A stretch of 64,000 nt of DNA from Thermovenabulum sp049723235 (GCF_049723235.1 NZ_JBNARB010000007.1:18873-82872), one strand, 5' to 3'; shown: positions 41,858 through 50,999, counted from the first letter of the stretch. Notes: generated from the sequence alone by a model not told the origin. Translations and numbers: made by a program.

Positions 41858-43042
41858 TTAATTTTTAATTTCTTCATTTCTCAAAACGTATTTAACCATC
41901 AACTCCATCCCGAGGAGCATGGCATCCTCATCAAAATCAAATTCGGGATGGTGATGGGGATAAACTATTCCCTTTTCTTCATTCCTTGCCCCCAGAAATA
42001 CGAAGCAGCCGGGAACCTTCTGAAGGAAATAAGCAAAATCCTCTCCGCCCATCACCGGCTCGGCTTCCCATACATTTTCGGCGCCCAGGGTTTCCGCGGC
42101 AATCTTTTTAACAAATTCCGCAACCTTTTCATCATTTATGAGCGCCGGATACCCTTCGGTGTACTCAATTCGGTAATCGGCGTTAAAAGCAGAGGTGATC
42201 CCTTTTACAATTTCCTCCATCCTCTTCCTTATAACAGCCCTGGTTCTTTCCTTAAACGTGCGAACGGTTCCAATAATTTTTGCTGTGTCCGCAATAACAT
42301 TAAAGCCGTATCCAGCTTGCATTACTCCCACACTCACCACGGCAGGATCTAAAGGATCTACCGAGCGGCTTACGATTGTCTGGAGCGCCTGAACCACCTG
42401 TGCGGCAATTACTACGGCGTCAATTGCCTGATGAGGAGCAGAACCGTGTCCACCTTTCCCGAGGATTTCTATGGCAAAGGAGTCCGGAGCAGCCATCAAA
42501 GCGCCCGCCTTTACCCCCACCTTGCCTATGGGGTAATTGGTCCACAGGTGAAGTCCGAAAATATTGTCCACCCTGGGATCTTCCAGTACCCCTTCCTCGA
42601 TCATGAACTTTGCTCCGCCCGGAAGATGCTCTTCACAGGGCTGAAAGATAAATTTTACTTTGCCCGAAAATTCCTCTTTCAACTTTGACAGCACCATTGC
42701 AACACCGAGAAGTATTGCGGTATGCCCGTCATGACCGCAGGCGTGACAGACTCCCTCCACGCGGGATGCATACTCGACTTTTTTCGCATCCTTGACAGGC
42801 AGAGCGTCAATATCTGCCCTCAAAGCTACCGTTGGACCGGGCTTTCCGGTATCCAGCAATCCCACCACACCGGTTTTTGCCACATTTTTCTTAACGGTAA
42901 TGCCCAGTCCTTCTAAAGTTTTTGCGATGACTTCTGCAGTTCTCACTTCCTGATAGCCGAGCTCGGGATTGGCGTGAAAATCCCTGCGAAGTTCGACTAC
43001 CTTTGGAAATACTTCCTTTAGTAGTTCTTTTAAATCTCTCAC
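41858..43042 (-). CDS. M20D-type amidohydrolase
   Basis: 394-residue zinc-dependent amidase of the IAA-amino acid hydrolase/AbgA-B/N-acyl-amino acid hydrolase group. Key motifs: RRDFHANPELGYQE, LRADIDALPV, GVCHACGHDGHTAILLG (metal and catalytic residues), FIFQPCEEHLPGGAKFMIEEG and VMGGEDFAYF. The start is the GTG at 43042 because GGGGAGGGG lies four to five bases before it; a start 15 codons earlier would put the ribosome site inside the gene. First gene of an operon with abgT. Confidence 0.87.
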   Translation of the reverse strand: MRDLKELLKEVFPKVVELRRDFHANPELGYQEVRTAEVIAKTLEGLGITVKKNVAKTGVVGLLDTGKPGPTVALRADIDALPVKDAKKVEYASRVEGVCHACGHDGHTAILLGVAMVLSKLKEEFSGKVKFIFQPCEEHLPGGAKFMIEEGVLEDPRVDNIFGLHLWTNYPIGKVGVKAGALMAAPDSFAIEILGKGGHGSAPHQAIDAVVIAAQVVQALQTIVSRSVDPLDPAVVSVGVMQAGYGFNVIADTAKIIGTVRTFKERTRAVIRKRMEEIVKGITSAFNADYRIEYTEGYPALINDEKVAEFVKKIAAETLGAENVWEAEPVMGGEDFAYFLQKVPGCFVFLGARNEEKGIVYPHHHPEFDFDEDAMLLGMELMVKYVLRNEEIKN

Positions 43043-43116
43043 ATTACCCCTCCCCGTATGTAATTTTTCATTTATCGTTTTAACCAATTAAAAGGATAAA
43101 TAAGTATTTAGCGAAT

Positions 43117-43146
43117 ATTATAAAACATACATAGAAATGTTGTAAA
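43117..43146 (-). promoter_or_regulatory. Promoter of the amidohydrolase-abgT operon
   Basis: On the minus strand TTTACA (43141-43146) and TATAAT (43117-43122) are 18 bases apart, about 75 bases before the GTG start. This lies in a 330-base divergent gap that is otherwise AT-rich with no further structure that I could identify. Confidence 0.6.
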
Positions 43147-43313
43147 ATTTCATTATTGTCGATTATATGAAATTATCTATATAAATCTTTATATTTTACT
43201 TTTTTATTTTATTTTTCTTATAATCTATACTATTTTACTATGATTTTGTTGATAAAAATTTTTACAACTCAGTATTATAAACAAATTGTAATCAAAATTT
43301 AAAATGCCAAAAA

Positions 43314-43342
43314 TAGACACCGGATGCTTTTCCTGTTATACT
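43314..43342 (+). promoter_or_regulatory. Promoter of the acyltransferase-glycosidase operon
   Basis: TAGACA (43314-43319), a 17-base spacer and TATACT (43337-43342) lie 30 bases before the start codon. Confidence 0.6.
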
Positions 43343-43372
43343 TATAACAACCGGTAAAAAAAGGTGGGACTT

Positions 43373-44071
43373 ATGGAAAGAATTGATGAGATAGACTTTT
43401 TGCGCGGTTTAGCGGTTATTCTTATGGTAATTTTTCATATAATTTTTGACCTGAATTACTATCTGGGGATTCCTGTTAGCTACAGCAGAGGCTTCTGGTA
43501 TTACGAGGGTAAGTTATCCGCATTGATGTTTATTTTCCTTGCGGGTATCAGCGTAAACTTCAGTAAAAATTATTTATTGCGGGGTTTAAAAATTTTTTCC
43601 CTGGGTATTTTAATTACCCTGGTCACCTATGCGATCGATCCGGATATGTACGTTAAATTCGGCATACTTCATTTTATGGGGGTATCCTACCTGCTTTCAT
43701 TCTTTTTTAAAAAAAGGAATGTACCCCTGTTGCTGATGTTATCCATAGCTTCAATTATTATCGGAATCGTTTTTGACGGCATAAGGGTGGAAAATAATTT
43801 TCTTTTCCCCCTTGGCCTTATTTCCGATGATTTTGCATCTCTGGATTATTATCCCGTTTTCCCCTATTTCGGGGTTTTCCTCCTGGGAACGGCATTCTTT
43901 AAGACTTTTTATGCAAAGGGCAAAAGGTTAACAGCAAAACATGAAAAGAAAAATTTTTTCCATCTGCTGGGTAAAAACTCGCTTTTAATTTACCTGCTTC
44001 ATCAACCCGTAATCCTGGGACTCCTTTTTATATATAAATTCCTTATTCAATTCACTCAAGGAGGTTTCTAG
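43373..44071 (+). CDS. DUF1624/HGSNAT-type membrane acyltransferase
   Basis: 232-residue polytopic membrane protein, about seven spans, of the heparan-alpha-glucosaminide N-acetyltransferase catalytic-domain family. The N terminus IDEIDFLRGLAVILMVIFH and the loop FDLNYYLG fit the family, as does the C-terminal LGKNSLLIYLLHQP, reminiscent of other membrane acyltransferases. It probably moves acyl groups across the membrane to a surface sugar. The start is the ATG at 43373, five bases after AGGTGG; an upstream in-frame GTG is part of that site. The glycosidase gene starts two bases past its stop. Confidence 0.78.
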   Translation: MERIDEIDFLRGLAVILMVIFHIIFDLNYYLGIPVSYSRGFWYYEGKLSALMFIFLAGISVNFSKNYLLRGLKIFSLGILITLVTYAIDPDMYVKFGILHFMGVSYLLSFFFKKRNVPLLLMLSIASIIIGIVFDGIRVENNFLFPLGLISDDFASLDYYPVFPYFGVFLLGTAFFKTFYAKGKRLTAKHEKKNFFHLLGKNSLLIYLLHQPVILGLLFIYKFLIQFTQGGF

Positions 44072-44072
44072 C

Positions 44073-46817
44073 TTGAACAAATTAAAAAAACTTGCCTTTT
44101 TAGTAACGTTCTTATACCTTTTGAACGTGTTACTGCCTTTTTGTATTTTTGCCCAGGGATGGGTAACCCTTTACGAAGAAAAAGAACAAACTCCCGTAGC
44201 AAAGGGAGTCATATACGAGAAAAGGACGATATTTACTTCCCAGGGATTTAAAAAAATACATATTCTAACGGTGGATTTAACCTCTCCTTATATTGATATA
44301 GTAAGCTTATACAATAAAGAGAATTTATCGGAGAGAAAACCTTTAAGCGACCTTGTAAAATCAAATAATGCCGTAGCTGGGATAAACGGCGACTTTTTTT
44401 CCATGACAAATCCCTCCTCCGCCATCGGGGTACAAATAAATGAGGGAAAACTCCTTTCATCCCCTTCCAATCGCACCGATATGTCCGCTTTTGCCATGAC
44501 CTTTGATAAAATTCCCCTGATAATGAATTTTTCCTTCGAAGGTAAAATAACCCTGAAAGACGGCACGGTTTTTCCCGTAGCTTCGGTAAATAAAATAGGA
44601 GACCCTGCGGGAAAGGTAATGCTTTACAATACCTTTTTCGGTAAGGAAACCTATAAGTTACCCCCTGAAAAAGGTGAAGCCCTTTTTCTCATCATAAAGG
44701 ATGGAATTATCGAAAACTTTTTCTTCGGAAAATCCTCTACTATTGATGAGGGAAGATTGGTTATAGCAGTGGGACAGGACCTGGCAGCTCAGATTTATTC
44801 TAAAATTTCTCAGGGTGATTCTATTAATATACAACTGAAATTTATACCGGATATTTCCAACATCAAAACCGCCGTTGGCGGCGGTGCCGTCCTGGTGGAT
44901 AACGGCAAAATTCCCGAAAACTTTTCCCATAATATAAACGGCGTGCATCCCAGGACCGCCATAGGCTTCACCAAGGATAAAACAAAACTATTGATGGTAG
45001 CGGTGGATGGAAGGCAGGAAGAAAGCGACGGGGTAACCCAGGAAGAACTGGCCAATTTAATGTTAAACCTGGGAGCTTATTTTGCACTTAATTTAGACGG
45101 CGGCGGCTCCTCCACCATGGTAGGAAGACCTTTGGGAGAGGAAAATATAAAGGTTTTAAACAATCCTTCCGAGAAAAAGGAAAGGCCTATAGTCAACGGA
45201 ATTGGCATAGTAAACAAAGCTCCCCTTGGAAAAATTGCCGGACTTATTATAAAGAGTCCTTCCCTTACCGTTGCAAAAAACTCAAGACTTGTCCTTGATG
45301 TAAAAGCTTACGATGAGTATTTTAATCCGATTGCTGTAGACCAAAACCGGGTGCAGTGGAGCATTTCCAAAGGCGCAGGCAAGTTTGATAAAAACACCTT
45401 TTTTGCGCAAAAAGAAGGGGATGCGGTGATAACCGCAAAATACGGTAATGTCACCAAATCGATAAATATAAAAATCATAGAACCGGTAAAAATTATAAAA
45501 ACAGGTTCAGAGTTTTTCGGAATTGATAAAAACGGCGTGCCATCTTACATACACCCCGAGGATATAAATAAATTCAATATCCCCGTTGAAGAAACCTCTG
45601 ACTTCAAAGGTTTGGATTTTTCCAGCCCTGAAAGGAAGGACGCTGAAAATAAAAAAATTTCCGATGCGGATTTTGCCATACTCAGCGGTATGGCGGAAAA
45701 TAAATTATCGGATGCGGAGTATAAAGAGGTATTGACAAAAACCTTGGATATTATCAAAAAACTTAAAGCTGATTATATTATAACCCTTGATGACACGGGC
45801 AGTTTAGAGGAGCTAAATCAGATAATCCCCAAAAACTACCTTTCCAACCTGAAAGGGTTTGGTAAGGGCTATCAATCTTTTTCCGATAAAGACAATTTAT
45901 TCATCTTTTTAAGAGCGGAAAAGGGCGGAATAAATGCCACCGATTACAATCAATGGATTTCCTTTTTAAAAGACCTGAGCAGCGCGGCAAAATACAAAAA
46001 AGTTTTTGTATTTTTAAATACCCCCTTAGAAAAATTCAACGACAGGTTAGAAGCCGAACTTTTTAAAAAACTGCTTACTCAATTAGCTCAAAAAAATGTG
46101 AAGGTTCACGTTATAAGTAAGGATGAAAAATTCTACGTTTTCAAGGAAAACTCCGTGAAATTCATAGGGATTCCTTCTATTGGGAATCCAGCCCCTGCAG
46201 TAGTGCTTTTTGATATCCACAGCAGTTTTCCCAATTATTCAGTAGTTCCTGTTATTAAGGATATAGAAAATAAAACTCTTTACGTAAAAAAAGGAATCTT
46301 ATCCGAGATAAGATTAGAAGGAATTTCTTACTATCAGAGTAAACTCTCAATTAATTACCCTTATAATTACGACATAGCTTTAAGCTTCAACAAAAAATAC
46401 ACTTTTGACAGGGAGCATTTAAGCATCAATGCTCAGGAAAAAGGAAACCTTACTCTTAAAGTCACTGCTGCATTTCTTCAAAAGACCTTTACAATCCCTG
46501 TAGTAGATTTTTCCATAAGTCTGAACGGTAAAGACCTTTTCTCTCCCGATGCAATACCTTACCTTAATAAAAAAGGAAGCGCCATGGTACCTTTAAGGCT
46601 GATTTCGGAAAACCTGGGAGCTAAGGTGGAATGGGATTCTAAAAAGAAGGAAGTAAGTATTTTTAAAGGAAATAAAACTATAACCCTTAAAGTTGCAAAT
46701 AAATACGCGGAGATGGTAGGCAAAAGGGTTTACGTTCCTTTAAGATATGTGGCCGAAAACTTGGGAGCCAAAGTGACATGGGATGATAAAACAAGGACAG
46801 CGGTAATAAATTATTAA
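44073..46817 (+). CDS. Secreted phosphodiester glycosidase (NAGPA) with C-terminal stalk domain
   Basis: 914 residues with a signal peptide (residues 1-27). The NAGPA/DUF2233 domain spans about 60-385, with VAGINGDFFSM and NLDGGGSSTMV as its conserved motifs. An Ig-like bacterial domain follows (about 390-475), then about 250 residues resembling a metallophosphatase fold with its metal motifs lost, a further unassigned stretch, and finally two copper-amine-oxidase-N-type repeats at the end (VPLRLISENLGAKVEWD and VPLRYVAENLGAKVTWD), a domain used for wall association. It probably removes or adds phosphodiester-linked sugars on a surface polymer. It pairs with the membrane acyltransferase gene. 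Confidence 0.82.
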   Translation: MNKLKKLAFLVTFLYLLNVLLPFCIFAQGWVTLYEEKEQTPVAKGVIYEKRTIFTSQGFKKIHILTVDLTSPYIDIVSLYNKENLSERKPLSDLVKSNNAVAGINGDFFSMTNPSSAIGVQINEGKLLSSPSNRTDMSAFAMTFDKIPLIMNFSFEGKITLKDGTVFPVASVNKIGDPAGKVMLYNTFFGKETYKLPPEKGEALFLIIKDGIIENFFFGKSSTIDEGRLVIAVGQDLAAQIYSKISQGDSINIQLKFIPDISNIKTAVGGGAVLVDNGKIPENFSHNINGVHPRTAIGFTKDKTKLLMVAVDGRQEESDGVTQEELANLMLNLGAYFALNLDGGGSSTMVGRPLGEENIKVLNNPSEKKERPIVNGIGIVNKAPLGKIAGLIIKSPSLTVAKNSRLVLDVKAYDEYFNPIAVDQNRVQWSISKGAGKFDKNTFFAQKEGDAVITAKYGNVTKSINIKIIEPVKIIKTGSEFFGIDKNGVPSYIHPEDINKFNIPVEETSDFKGLDFSSPERKDAENKKISDADFAILSGMAENKLSDAEYKEVLTKTLDIIKKLKADYIITLDDTGSLEELNQIIPKNYLSNLKGFGKGYQSFSDKDNLFIFLRAEKGGINATDYNQWISFLKDLSSAAKYKKVFVFLNTPLEKFNDRLEAELFKKLLTQLAQKNVKVHVISKDEKFYVFKENSVKFIGIPSIGNPAPAVVLFDIHSSFPNYSVVPVIKDIENKTLYVKKGILSEIRLEGISYYQSKLSINYPYNYDIALSFNKKYTFDREHLSINAQEKGNLTLKVTAAFLQKTFTIPVVDFSISLNGKDLFSPDAIPYLNKKGSAMVPLRLISENLGAKVEWDSKKKEVSIFKGNKTITLKVANKYAEMVGKRVYVPLRYVAENLGAKVTWDDKTRTAVINY

Positions 46818-46845
46818 AAAAGCAGCCTTCGACGGCTGCTTTTTT
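46816..46845. terminator. Bidirectional terminator
   Basis: AAAAAAGCAGCC pairs with GGCTGCTTTTTT around a TTCGAC loop, starting in the glycosidase stop codon and ending just before the stop of the convergent DUF401 gene. Confidence 0.92.
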
Positions 46846-46846
46846 A

Positions 46847-48067
46847 TTACGATAAAATTAATACTATTATTATTGTTATCATTACCGCAAAAGAGGAAAC
46901 CATCACCTTTTTCAAAAGCCTCTCAATACTCACATTAAAATACTCCGCTGACATCACACTGCAAAGGTGCACAGGCGTTATCATCCCGCCAATAAAACCG
47001 GCAGCAAAAGCACAGGCAGCATGCCATAGATTTTGATTAAGTCCTAAGGGTATCAAAATCGGAAAAGCCAAGGATACGAAACTTACTGTTACCCCGAAAA
47101 AGAAATTGGAAATGAGCGGTATAAGTATAAACAGCAATTCCTTCGGGATTTTATAATAAATCACCGTCCGGGAAAATGACTCCACCGCACCGGAAACCGT
47201 TAAAAAATCTTTAAAAACCATAACTCCTATTATCAACACTACGTAATTTAAGTTCAAAGATTCTTTTATAACCCTTTTAAATTCTTTAAAATCCAATCGG
47301 TTCAAAAAAATCAAATATATTATAGTTGCTACAGCCGAGACATCTAAAGCATATTCGAACCGATTTACCAGCAAAAGATAAAGTCCTATCATCAAAATTA
47401 CCGGCGAAAGGCTAAAAACAATATCCTTTAAAGCCCTTTTTTTATAACTATTATTTTCTACGTTTATTTTTTTATTTTTTTCTTCCCCTTTTTCTCCAAT
47501 GATTAGTATTCCGGATACCGCATACACGAATATAAAAATCAACAGGTGAAAAAATAGCCTGCCAACAGTTACATTTAGCAATTTTGCAGCTAAAATTACA
47601 CCAGGGTAAAGGATAAAACCGTCAAGCCACACGTGCCGGAACCAGTAATTTATATAGGCTTTATTCAGGTTTGATAACCCATCCCCAGTAACCTCCTCCA
47701 CTATGGGGCAGGAAAACCTTGCGCCACCAGGAGAAGGCAGAAGTCCCAGGGCTGCAGAAAGCATAATCGCTGAAAAAAGTCCGTTTTTTATAAAAACCCT
47801 CAGGCTCTGGGCCATCTTTACGATCATGCCGCTGGTCCTCATTATATTTTCAATTATCATAATAGCTATCAGAATGAATATAAGCTCTAAGGTTTTTTCC
47901 GATAATACCGCTTTAAAAGCTGTAGAAATCATTAGATTAAAAGGCATCCTTTTGTACAGGGCTACCAGCAATGAGTTTAAAAGCATTATCACGCCTATAT
48001 TTACATTTTTTCTAAAAAGGTAGATATTACAAAAAACAGCAAAAATTATTACCGATAATAACAGCAT
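46847..48067 (-). CDS. DUF401 family membrane protein, probable transporter
   Basis: 406-residue integral membrane protein with about eleven spans. The LPSPGGARFSCPIVEE segment near residue 110 and the GGMITPVHLCSVMSAEYF segment near the C terminus are repeated-hairpin motifs like those of ion-transporter/gluconate-permease-type carriers, and mark DUF401. Substrate unknown. It lies 13 bases after the DUF362 gene at the end of the RACo/CooT gene string, so an anion or metal related to that module is possible but speculative. Confidence 0.75.
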   Translation of the reverse strand: MLLLSVIIFAVFCNIYLFRKNVNIGVIMLLNSLLVALYKRMPFNLMISTAFKAVLSEKTLELIFILIAIMIIENIMRTSGMIVKMAQSLRVFIKNGLFSAIMLSAALGLLPSPGGARFSCPIVEEVTGDGLSNLNKAYINYWFRHVWLDGFILYPGVILAAKLLNVTVGRLFFHLLIFIFVYAVSGILIIGEKGEEKNKKINVENNSYKKRALKDIVFSLSPVILMIGLYLLLVNRFEYALDVSAVATIIYLIFLNRLDFKEFKRVIKESLNLNYVVLIIGVMVFKDFLTVSGAVESFSRTVIYYKIPKELLFILIPLISNFFFGVTVSFVSLAFPILIPLGLNQNLWHAACAFAAGFIGGMITPVHLCSVMSAEYFNVSIERLLKKVMVSSFAVMITIIIVLILS

Positions 48068-48080
48068 AAAAATCTCCTTT

Positions 48081-49199
48081 TTACATTAGTCTTACTAATT
48101 CATAATCCCTGGTTCCCATCCCCAGTTTTTCAGCGTATTCTAACTGGTATTCTCCCCTTGTCTCGGGATGAATTGCTCTGAATTTGTCCTCTCCTGCTTT
48201 AAAGCCGCTGTTCTTATCCCCTAAGGCGGAATGCGGATTGCCATTCTGGGAATTGACAAGGTCAAAACACGCTTTGTCCAAGGCAACGGGGTCGAAGGAA
48301 GCTAAGATACCAATATCGTGAACTATTGGAGCATCGCTCCAGGGAGTGCAATCGCATAGGGGAGTTACGTTCATCACAAAGTTTATAAAAGCTGTTTTTT
48401 CTTTTTTATTTAAGTAAGCCCCGTAGGCGTACTCTACCATTCGCTCCACAAATTCGTTTATGTCAGTCTTCCATACGGGCTTAATCACGTTGAATACGCA
48501 CATGGAGATGCATTCACCGCAGCCTATGCACTTTTCCGCATCTATGTAGGCTTTACCATCCACAAGGGTAATGGCGTCCCGGGGACAATTCTTAATACAG
48601 GCAAGACATGCTCTGCAGTTTTCGGCAACCCTGGGTTTTAATGTGGAGTGCTGACGCTGTTTTCCCGATGCGGGGGCACAACCCATAGCGAGATTCTTTA
48701 TAGCACCACCAAAGCCGGCCATTTCATGACCTTTAAAATGAGAAAGGACAATCATCGCATTGGAATAGTAAATTGCCGAAGCTATTTTTACTTTGTCAAA
48801 GTGCTTCTTGTTAATCTCTACCTCTACCGAGTCCTTGCTAACCAATCCGTCAGCAATAATAACAGGTGCATTAACCACCGCATAGGCAAAACCATTTTCA
48901 ATTGCCGTAACCACATGGTCAATTGCATTGCTCCTGGAGCCCTTATATAAAGTATTTGTGTCGGTCAAAAAAGGCTTCCCACCGCACTTTTTTACCCTGT
49001 CCACTACCTGCCTTACAAAAATTGGATTTATGAAGGCATTGTTCCCTTTTTCTCCAAAATGAAGCTTTAATGCTACCATATCGTTTTCCGAAATGATCCT
49101 GCTAAATCCCGCGGAATCAAAAATCCTGCCCACCTTTGCCGACAGGCTTTCGTTTCTCTTCTTAGCCCTTAAATCAAAAAAATACACCTTTGATTTCAA
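48081..49199 (-). CDS. DUF362 protein with two 4Fe-4S ferredoxin motifs
   Basis: 372 residues. The DUF362 domain occupies both ends (KLHFGEKGNNAFINP, FLTDTNTLYKGSR, and DIGILASFDPVALDKA near the C terminus) with a ferredoxin module inserted at about residues 190-230: CRACLACIKNCPRDA and CIGCGECISMC, each binding one 4Fe-4S cluster. Function is unknown, but an electron-transfer role is clear from the clusters. In this location it might deliver low-potential electrons to the RACo-type activator, which needs a reductant; this is inference. The TTG start follows GGGGAGG. Confidence 0.82.
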   Translation of the reverse strand: MKSKVYFFDLRAKKRNESLSAKVGRIFDSAGFSRIISENDMVALKLHFGEKGNNAFINPIFVRQVVDRVKKCGGKPFLTDTNTLYKGSRSNAIDHVVTAIENGFAYAVVNAPVIIADGLVSKDSVEVEINKKHFDKVKIASAIYYSNAMIVLSHFKGHEMAGFGGAIKNLAMGCAPASGKQRQHSTLKPRVAENCRACLACIKNCPRDAITLVDGKAYIDAEKCIGCGECISMCVFNVIKPVWKTDINEFVERMVEYAYGAYLNKKEKTAFINFVMNVTPLCDCTPWSDAPIVHDIGILASFDPVALDKACFDLVNSQNGNPHSALGDKNSGFKAGEDKFRAIHPETRGEYQLEYAEKLGMGTRDYELVRLM

Positions 49200-49217
49200 A
49201 GTTATTACCTCCCCGGA

Positions 49218-49625
49218 TTATTTTATTACCTTTTGTGCTACTGAAACTACAAACACCGCATCCTTTATTGCCTTTTCAGCATCTTCCAGGGTATACTCTT
49301 CTGTAGGTATAAAATCAATATCCCCGTAAAAAGAAAATTCTCGCTCCTTCCTCAACCATTTAGAAATACGCATAACTTCATTTAAATCCGATATTACATC
49401 CCGGGGCAATCTTTCCTTATATTCTATCAAAAGCGAACTTACCTCATGCTGCTTTGGAGGATCTATTCCAATCTGCCTGAGCATCCCTTTCACCGCTAAT
49501 TCCACAATTTCCTGAGCTTCCCTTATCACATCAGAATAAGCTTCCTCTTCAAGCAGTACATTTAAGATCTTCAAACGTTTCTGAGCTTTTAAGAGATAAC
49601 TTCTGGCCAGTGTTTCGTTGGTCAA
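49218..49625 (-). CDS. HEPN-domain protein paired with a nucleotidyltransferase
   Basis: 135-residue helical HEPN protein (pfam05168 type). The motif around the conserved His reads GIDPPKQHEVSSLL; the Arg that with the His makes the RNase motif RX4-6H is not at the usual distance, so nuclease activity is uncertain. The TTG start overlaps the stop of the nucleotidyltransferase gene, the classic arrangement of MNT/HEPN pairs. Some such pairs are toxin-antitoxin systems in which the MNT protein modifies the HEPN toxin. Here the pair is embedded in a metabolic operon, not in a defence island. Confidence 0.8.
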   Translation of the reverse strand: MTNETLARSYLLKAQKRLKILNVLLEEEAYSDVIREAQEIVELAVKGMLRQIGIDPPKQHEVSSLLIEYKERLPRDVISDLNEVMRISKWLRKEREFSFYGDIDFIPTEEYTLEDAEKAIKDAVFVVSVAQKVIK

Positions 49626-50113
49626 ATTTCAATCACCTCACCTTCTTTGTAATCTCTGCTCAAAACCCAGTACCAGGCTCCTCCTTTGTATATTTTTTGA
49701 GCCCCCAGTTCGTTTAGCTTTTTTTTCAAACTAAGAAGATAATCCCTGAAAAAATTGTTTTTATCGTACAAGATTTTCGCATCATCCACCATATCCAAAA
49801 AAAGAGGGCTGCCCATTAAAACTTCGTCTTTTTGTTTTATAACCGGAGATAGATATGTATTGATGCCCTGCTTTTTAAGACTGTTAATTAATGGCTCAAT
49901 CTTTTTTTCTACTTTTAAAAACTCGTTAATGCGCGCCATCCTACCCCGGGGCAAGTCATCCGCAATAATCAAAAAGTCAATATCCGAATCCGGCCTAAAA
50001 GAATCCCTGCCTACAGAACCAAAAATTGCTAAGGTTATCAATCTGTCTTTATAAAAATTTTTAACTTCTTTTACAAGTAAATCAACGATATCTTGAAAAT
50101 ACTTTCTATACAT
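49622..50113 (-). CDS. MNT-type minimal nucleotidyltransferase
   Basis: 163 residues of the DNA-polymerase-beta-like nucleotidyltransferase superfamily. The active site motif GSVGRDSFRPDSDIDFL fits GSX10DXD exactly, with Gly-32, Ser-33, Asp-44 and Asp-46, as in MntA antitoxins that AMPylate HepT. I choose the ATG at 50113, seven bases after TAGGAG, rather than a longer frame that overlaps the DUF3842 gene. It is coupled to the HEPN gene by overlapping start and stop codons. Confidence 0.82.
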   Translation of the reverse strand: MYRKYFQDIVDLLVKEVKNFYKDRLITLAIFGSVGRDSFRPDSDIDFLIIADDLPRGRMARINEFLKVEKKIEPLINSLKKQGINTYLSPVIKQKDEVLMGSPLFLDMVDDAKILYDKNNFFRDYLLSLKKKLNELGAQKIYKGGAWYWVLSRDYKEGEVIEI

Positions 50114-50129
50114 GCCTGCACTCCTACCT

Positions 50130-50543
50130 TTACTGAAACTCTGACTTGATTTTTTCAATAGCCTCCTTTATCGAAAGAAAAAGGGGCCTTTTTTCAATCC
50201 CAAGAAGCACAACATCTTCACAGTCTACAATTGGTATCAATATCTTTTTCGCCCTGCTTTCAACTATAGCAGAAGCTATTTTTTCCGTGATTTCTCCCAT
50301 CATGGCATTAGGTATTACAATTCCCAGCGAGCCAACAATTACATCCACCTTCTTTACCGTAGTTACTATGGCATTTTCTCCCGTTGCGCCCCTGTTAGCC
50401 TTTTCTTTCATCATGCTGGTCGTTGCTGCCGAATTGGTTCCCAAAGCGTATATTTTTACATCCGGGGGAAGGTCCTGCCTCAAAAGGGAAATAATCTGGC
50501 TCCCAATTCCTCCCCCCATTCCATCTACCACCGCTATAATCAT
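50130..50543 (-). CDS. DUF3842 family protein
   Basis: 137 residues with a glycine-rich start, MIIAVVDGMGGGIGSQII, like a nucleotide-binding turn, and a GTNSAATTSMMKEKANRGATG segment. DUF3842 is a family of unknown function; I recall it mainly from anaerobic Clostridia. It lies between cooT (two-base gap) and the MNT gene, so it is part of this metal/corrinoid set by position only. Confidence 0.75.
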   Translation of the reverse strand: MIIAVVDGMGGGIGSQIISLLRQDLPPDVKIYALGTNSAATTSMMKEKANRGATGENAIVTTVKKVDVIVGSLGIVIPNAMMGEITEKIASAIVESRAKKILIPIVDCEDVVLLGIEKRPLFLSIKEAIEKIKSEFQ

Positions 50544-50545
50544 AC

Positions 50546-50737
50546 CTACTTCCTCTTTTCAAGAATAATTTTATGATCAAGCAGTTTTATTTCTTTGATT
50601 ACCGCATCCACAAGTTTTTGCTGACCCAAAAGGTCGTACATAAATACTTTCCCTTCCTGGGGTTCAATGTAAATCACATTTTCCATTATCTCTTTTTCCT
50701 TACCGTCTTCTATAAGAACCACCCTGGATTCGCACAT
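50546..50737 (-). CDS. cooT: CooT-family nickel-binding protein
   Basis: 63-residue protein starting MCESRVVLIEDGKEKEI, with a C-terminal region rich in Leu and Lys (IKLLDHKIILEKRK). The N-terminal Met-Cys is the hallmark of CooT, in which Cys-2 binds nickel at the dimer interface; CooT helps nickel loading of CO dehydrogenase. The start is the ATG at 50737: AGGGGTG lies six bases upstream, and a longer GTG-started frame would hide Cys-2. No CODH gene is visible in the window, though nickel enzyme AcsB is. Confidence 0.88.
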   Translation of the reverse strand: MCESRVVLIEDGKEKEIMENVIYIEPQEGKVFMYDLLGQQKLVDAVIKEIKLLDHKIILEKRK

Positions 50738-50751
50738 TTTTTTCACCCCTC

Positions 50752-50994
50752 TTAGATATATTTTTTTGCTTCAAAGAGCGCTTCACTGGCTTTTAATAAC
50801 AAATCGGCCGCTTTCTTTATATACTCCCCGCATTCGTCTTTGCCAAGGTTTTTTGCTTTCTCCGCCCACTTTCTAAAATTTTCTTCATGGGATTTATTGT
50901 GTTCTATCCAGTGAGCGAGCAAAACCTTTAATGTTTGTATATCTCCCGATGCCTGATTTTCGCTGTTACCGGGATGCCCTTCGTGCATGTGCAT
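50752..50994 (-). CDS. Small His-rich protein (DUF8180-like) next to cooT
   Basis: 80 residues. It begins MHMHEGHPGN, with three His in the first seven residues, then a helical region with LLAHWIEHNKSHEENFRKW and a closing LLKASEALFEAKKYI helix. The pattern fits a small family I recall as DUF8180, found near cooT; the name is from memory. The His cluster suggests metal binding, possibly nickel. The start is the ATG at 50994, nine bases after AGGAG; upstream ATG codons overlap the end of the RACo gene. It lies between RACo and cooT. Confidence 0.7.
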   Translation of the reverse strand: MHMHEGHPGNSENQASGDIQTLKVLLAHWIEHNKSHEENFRKWAEKAKNLGKDECGEYIKKAADLLLKASEALFEAKKYI

Positions 50995-50999
50995 AACAC

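Noticed and set aside
49218..50158. Phage-defence island based on the HEPN/MNT pair
   Set aside because: No nucleases, methylases, helicases or integrases nearby; all neighbours are metabolic or metal-related genes.
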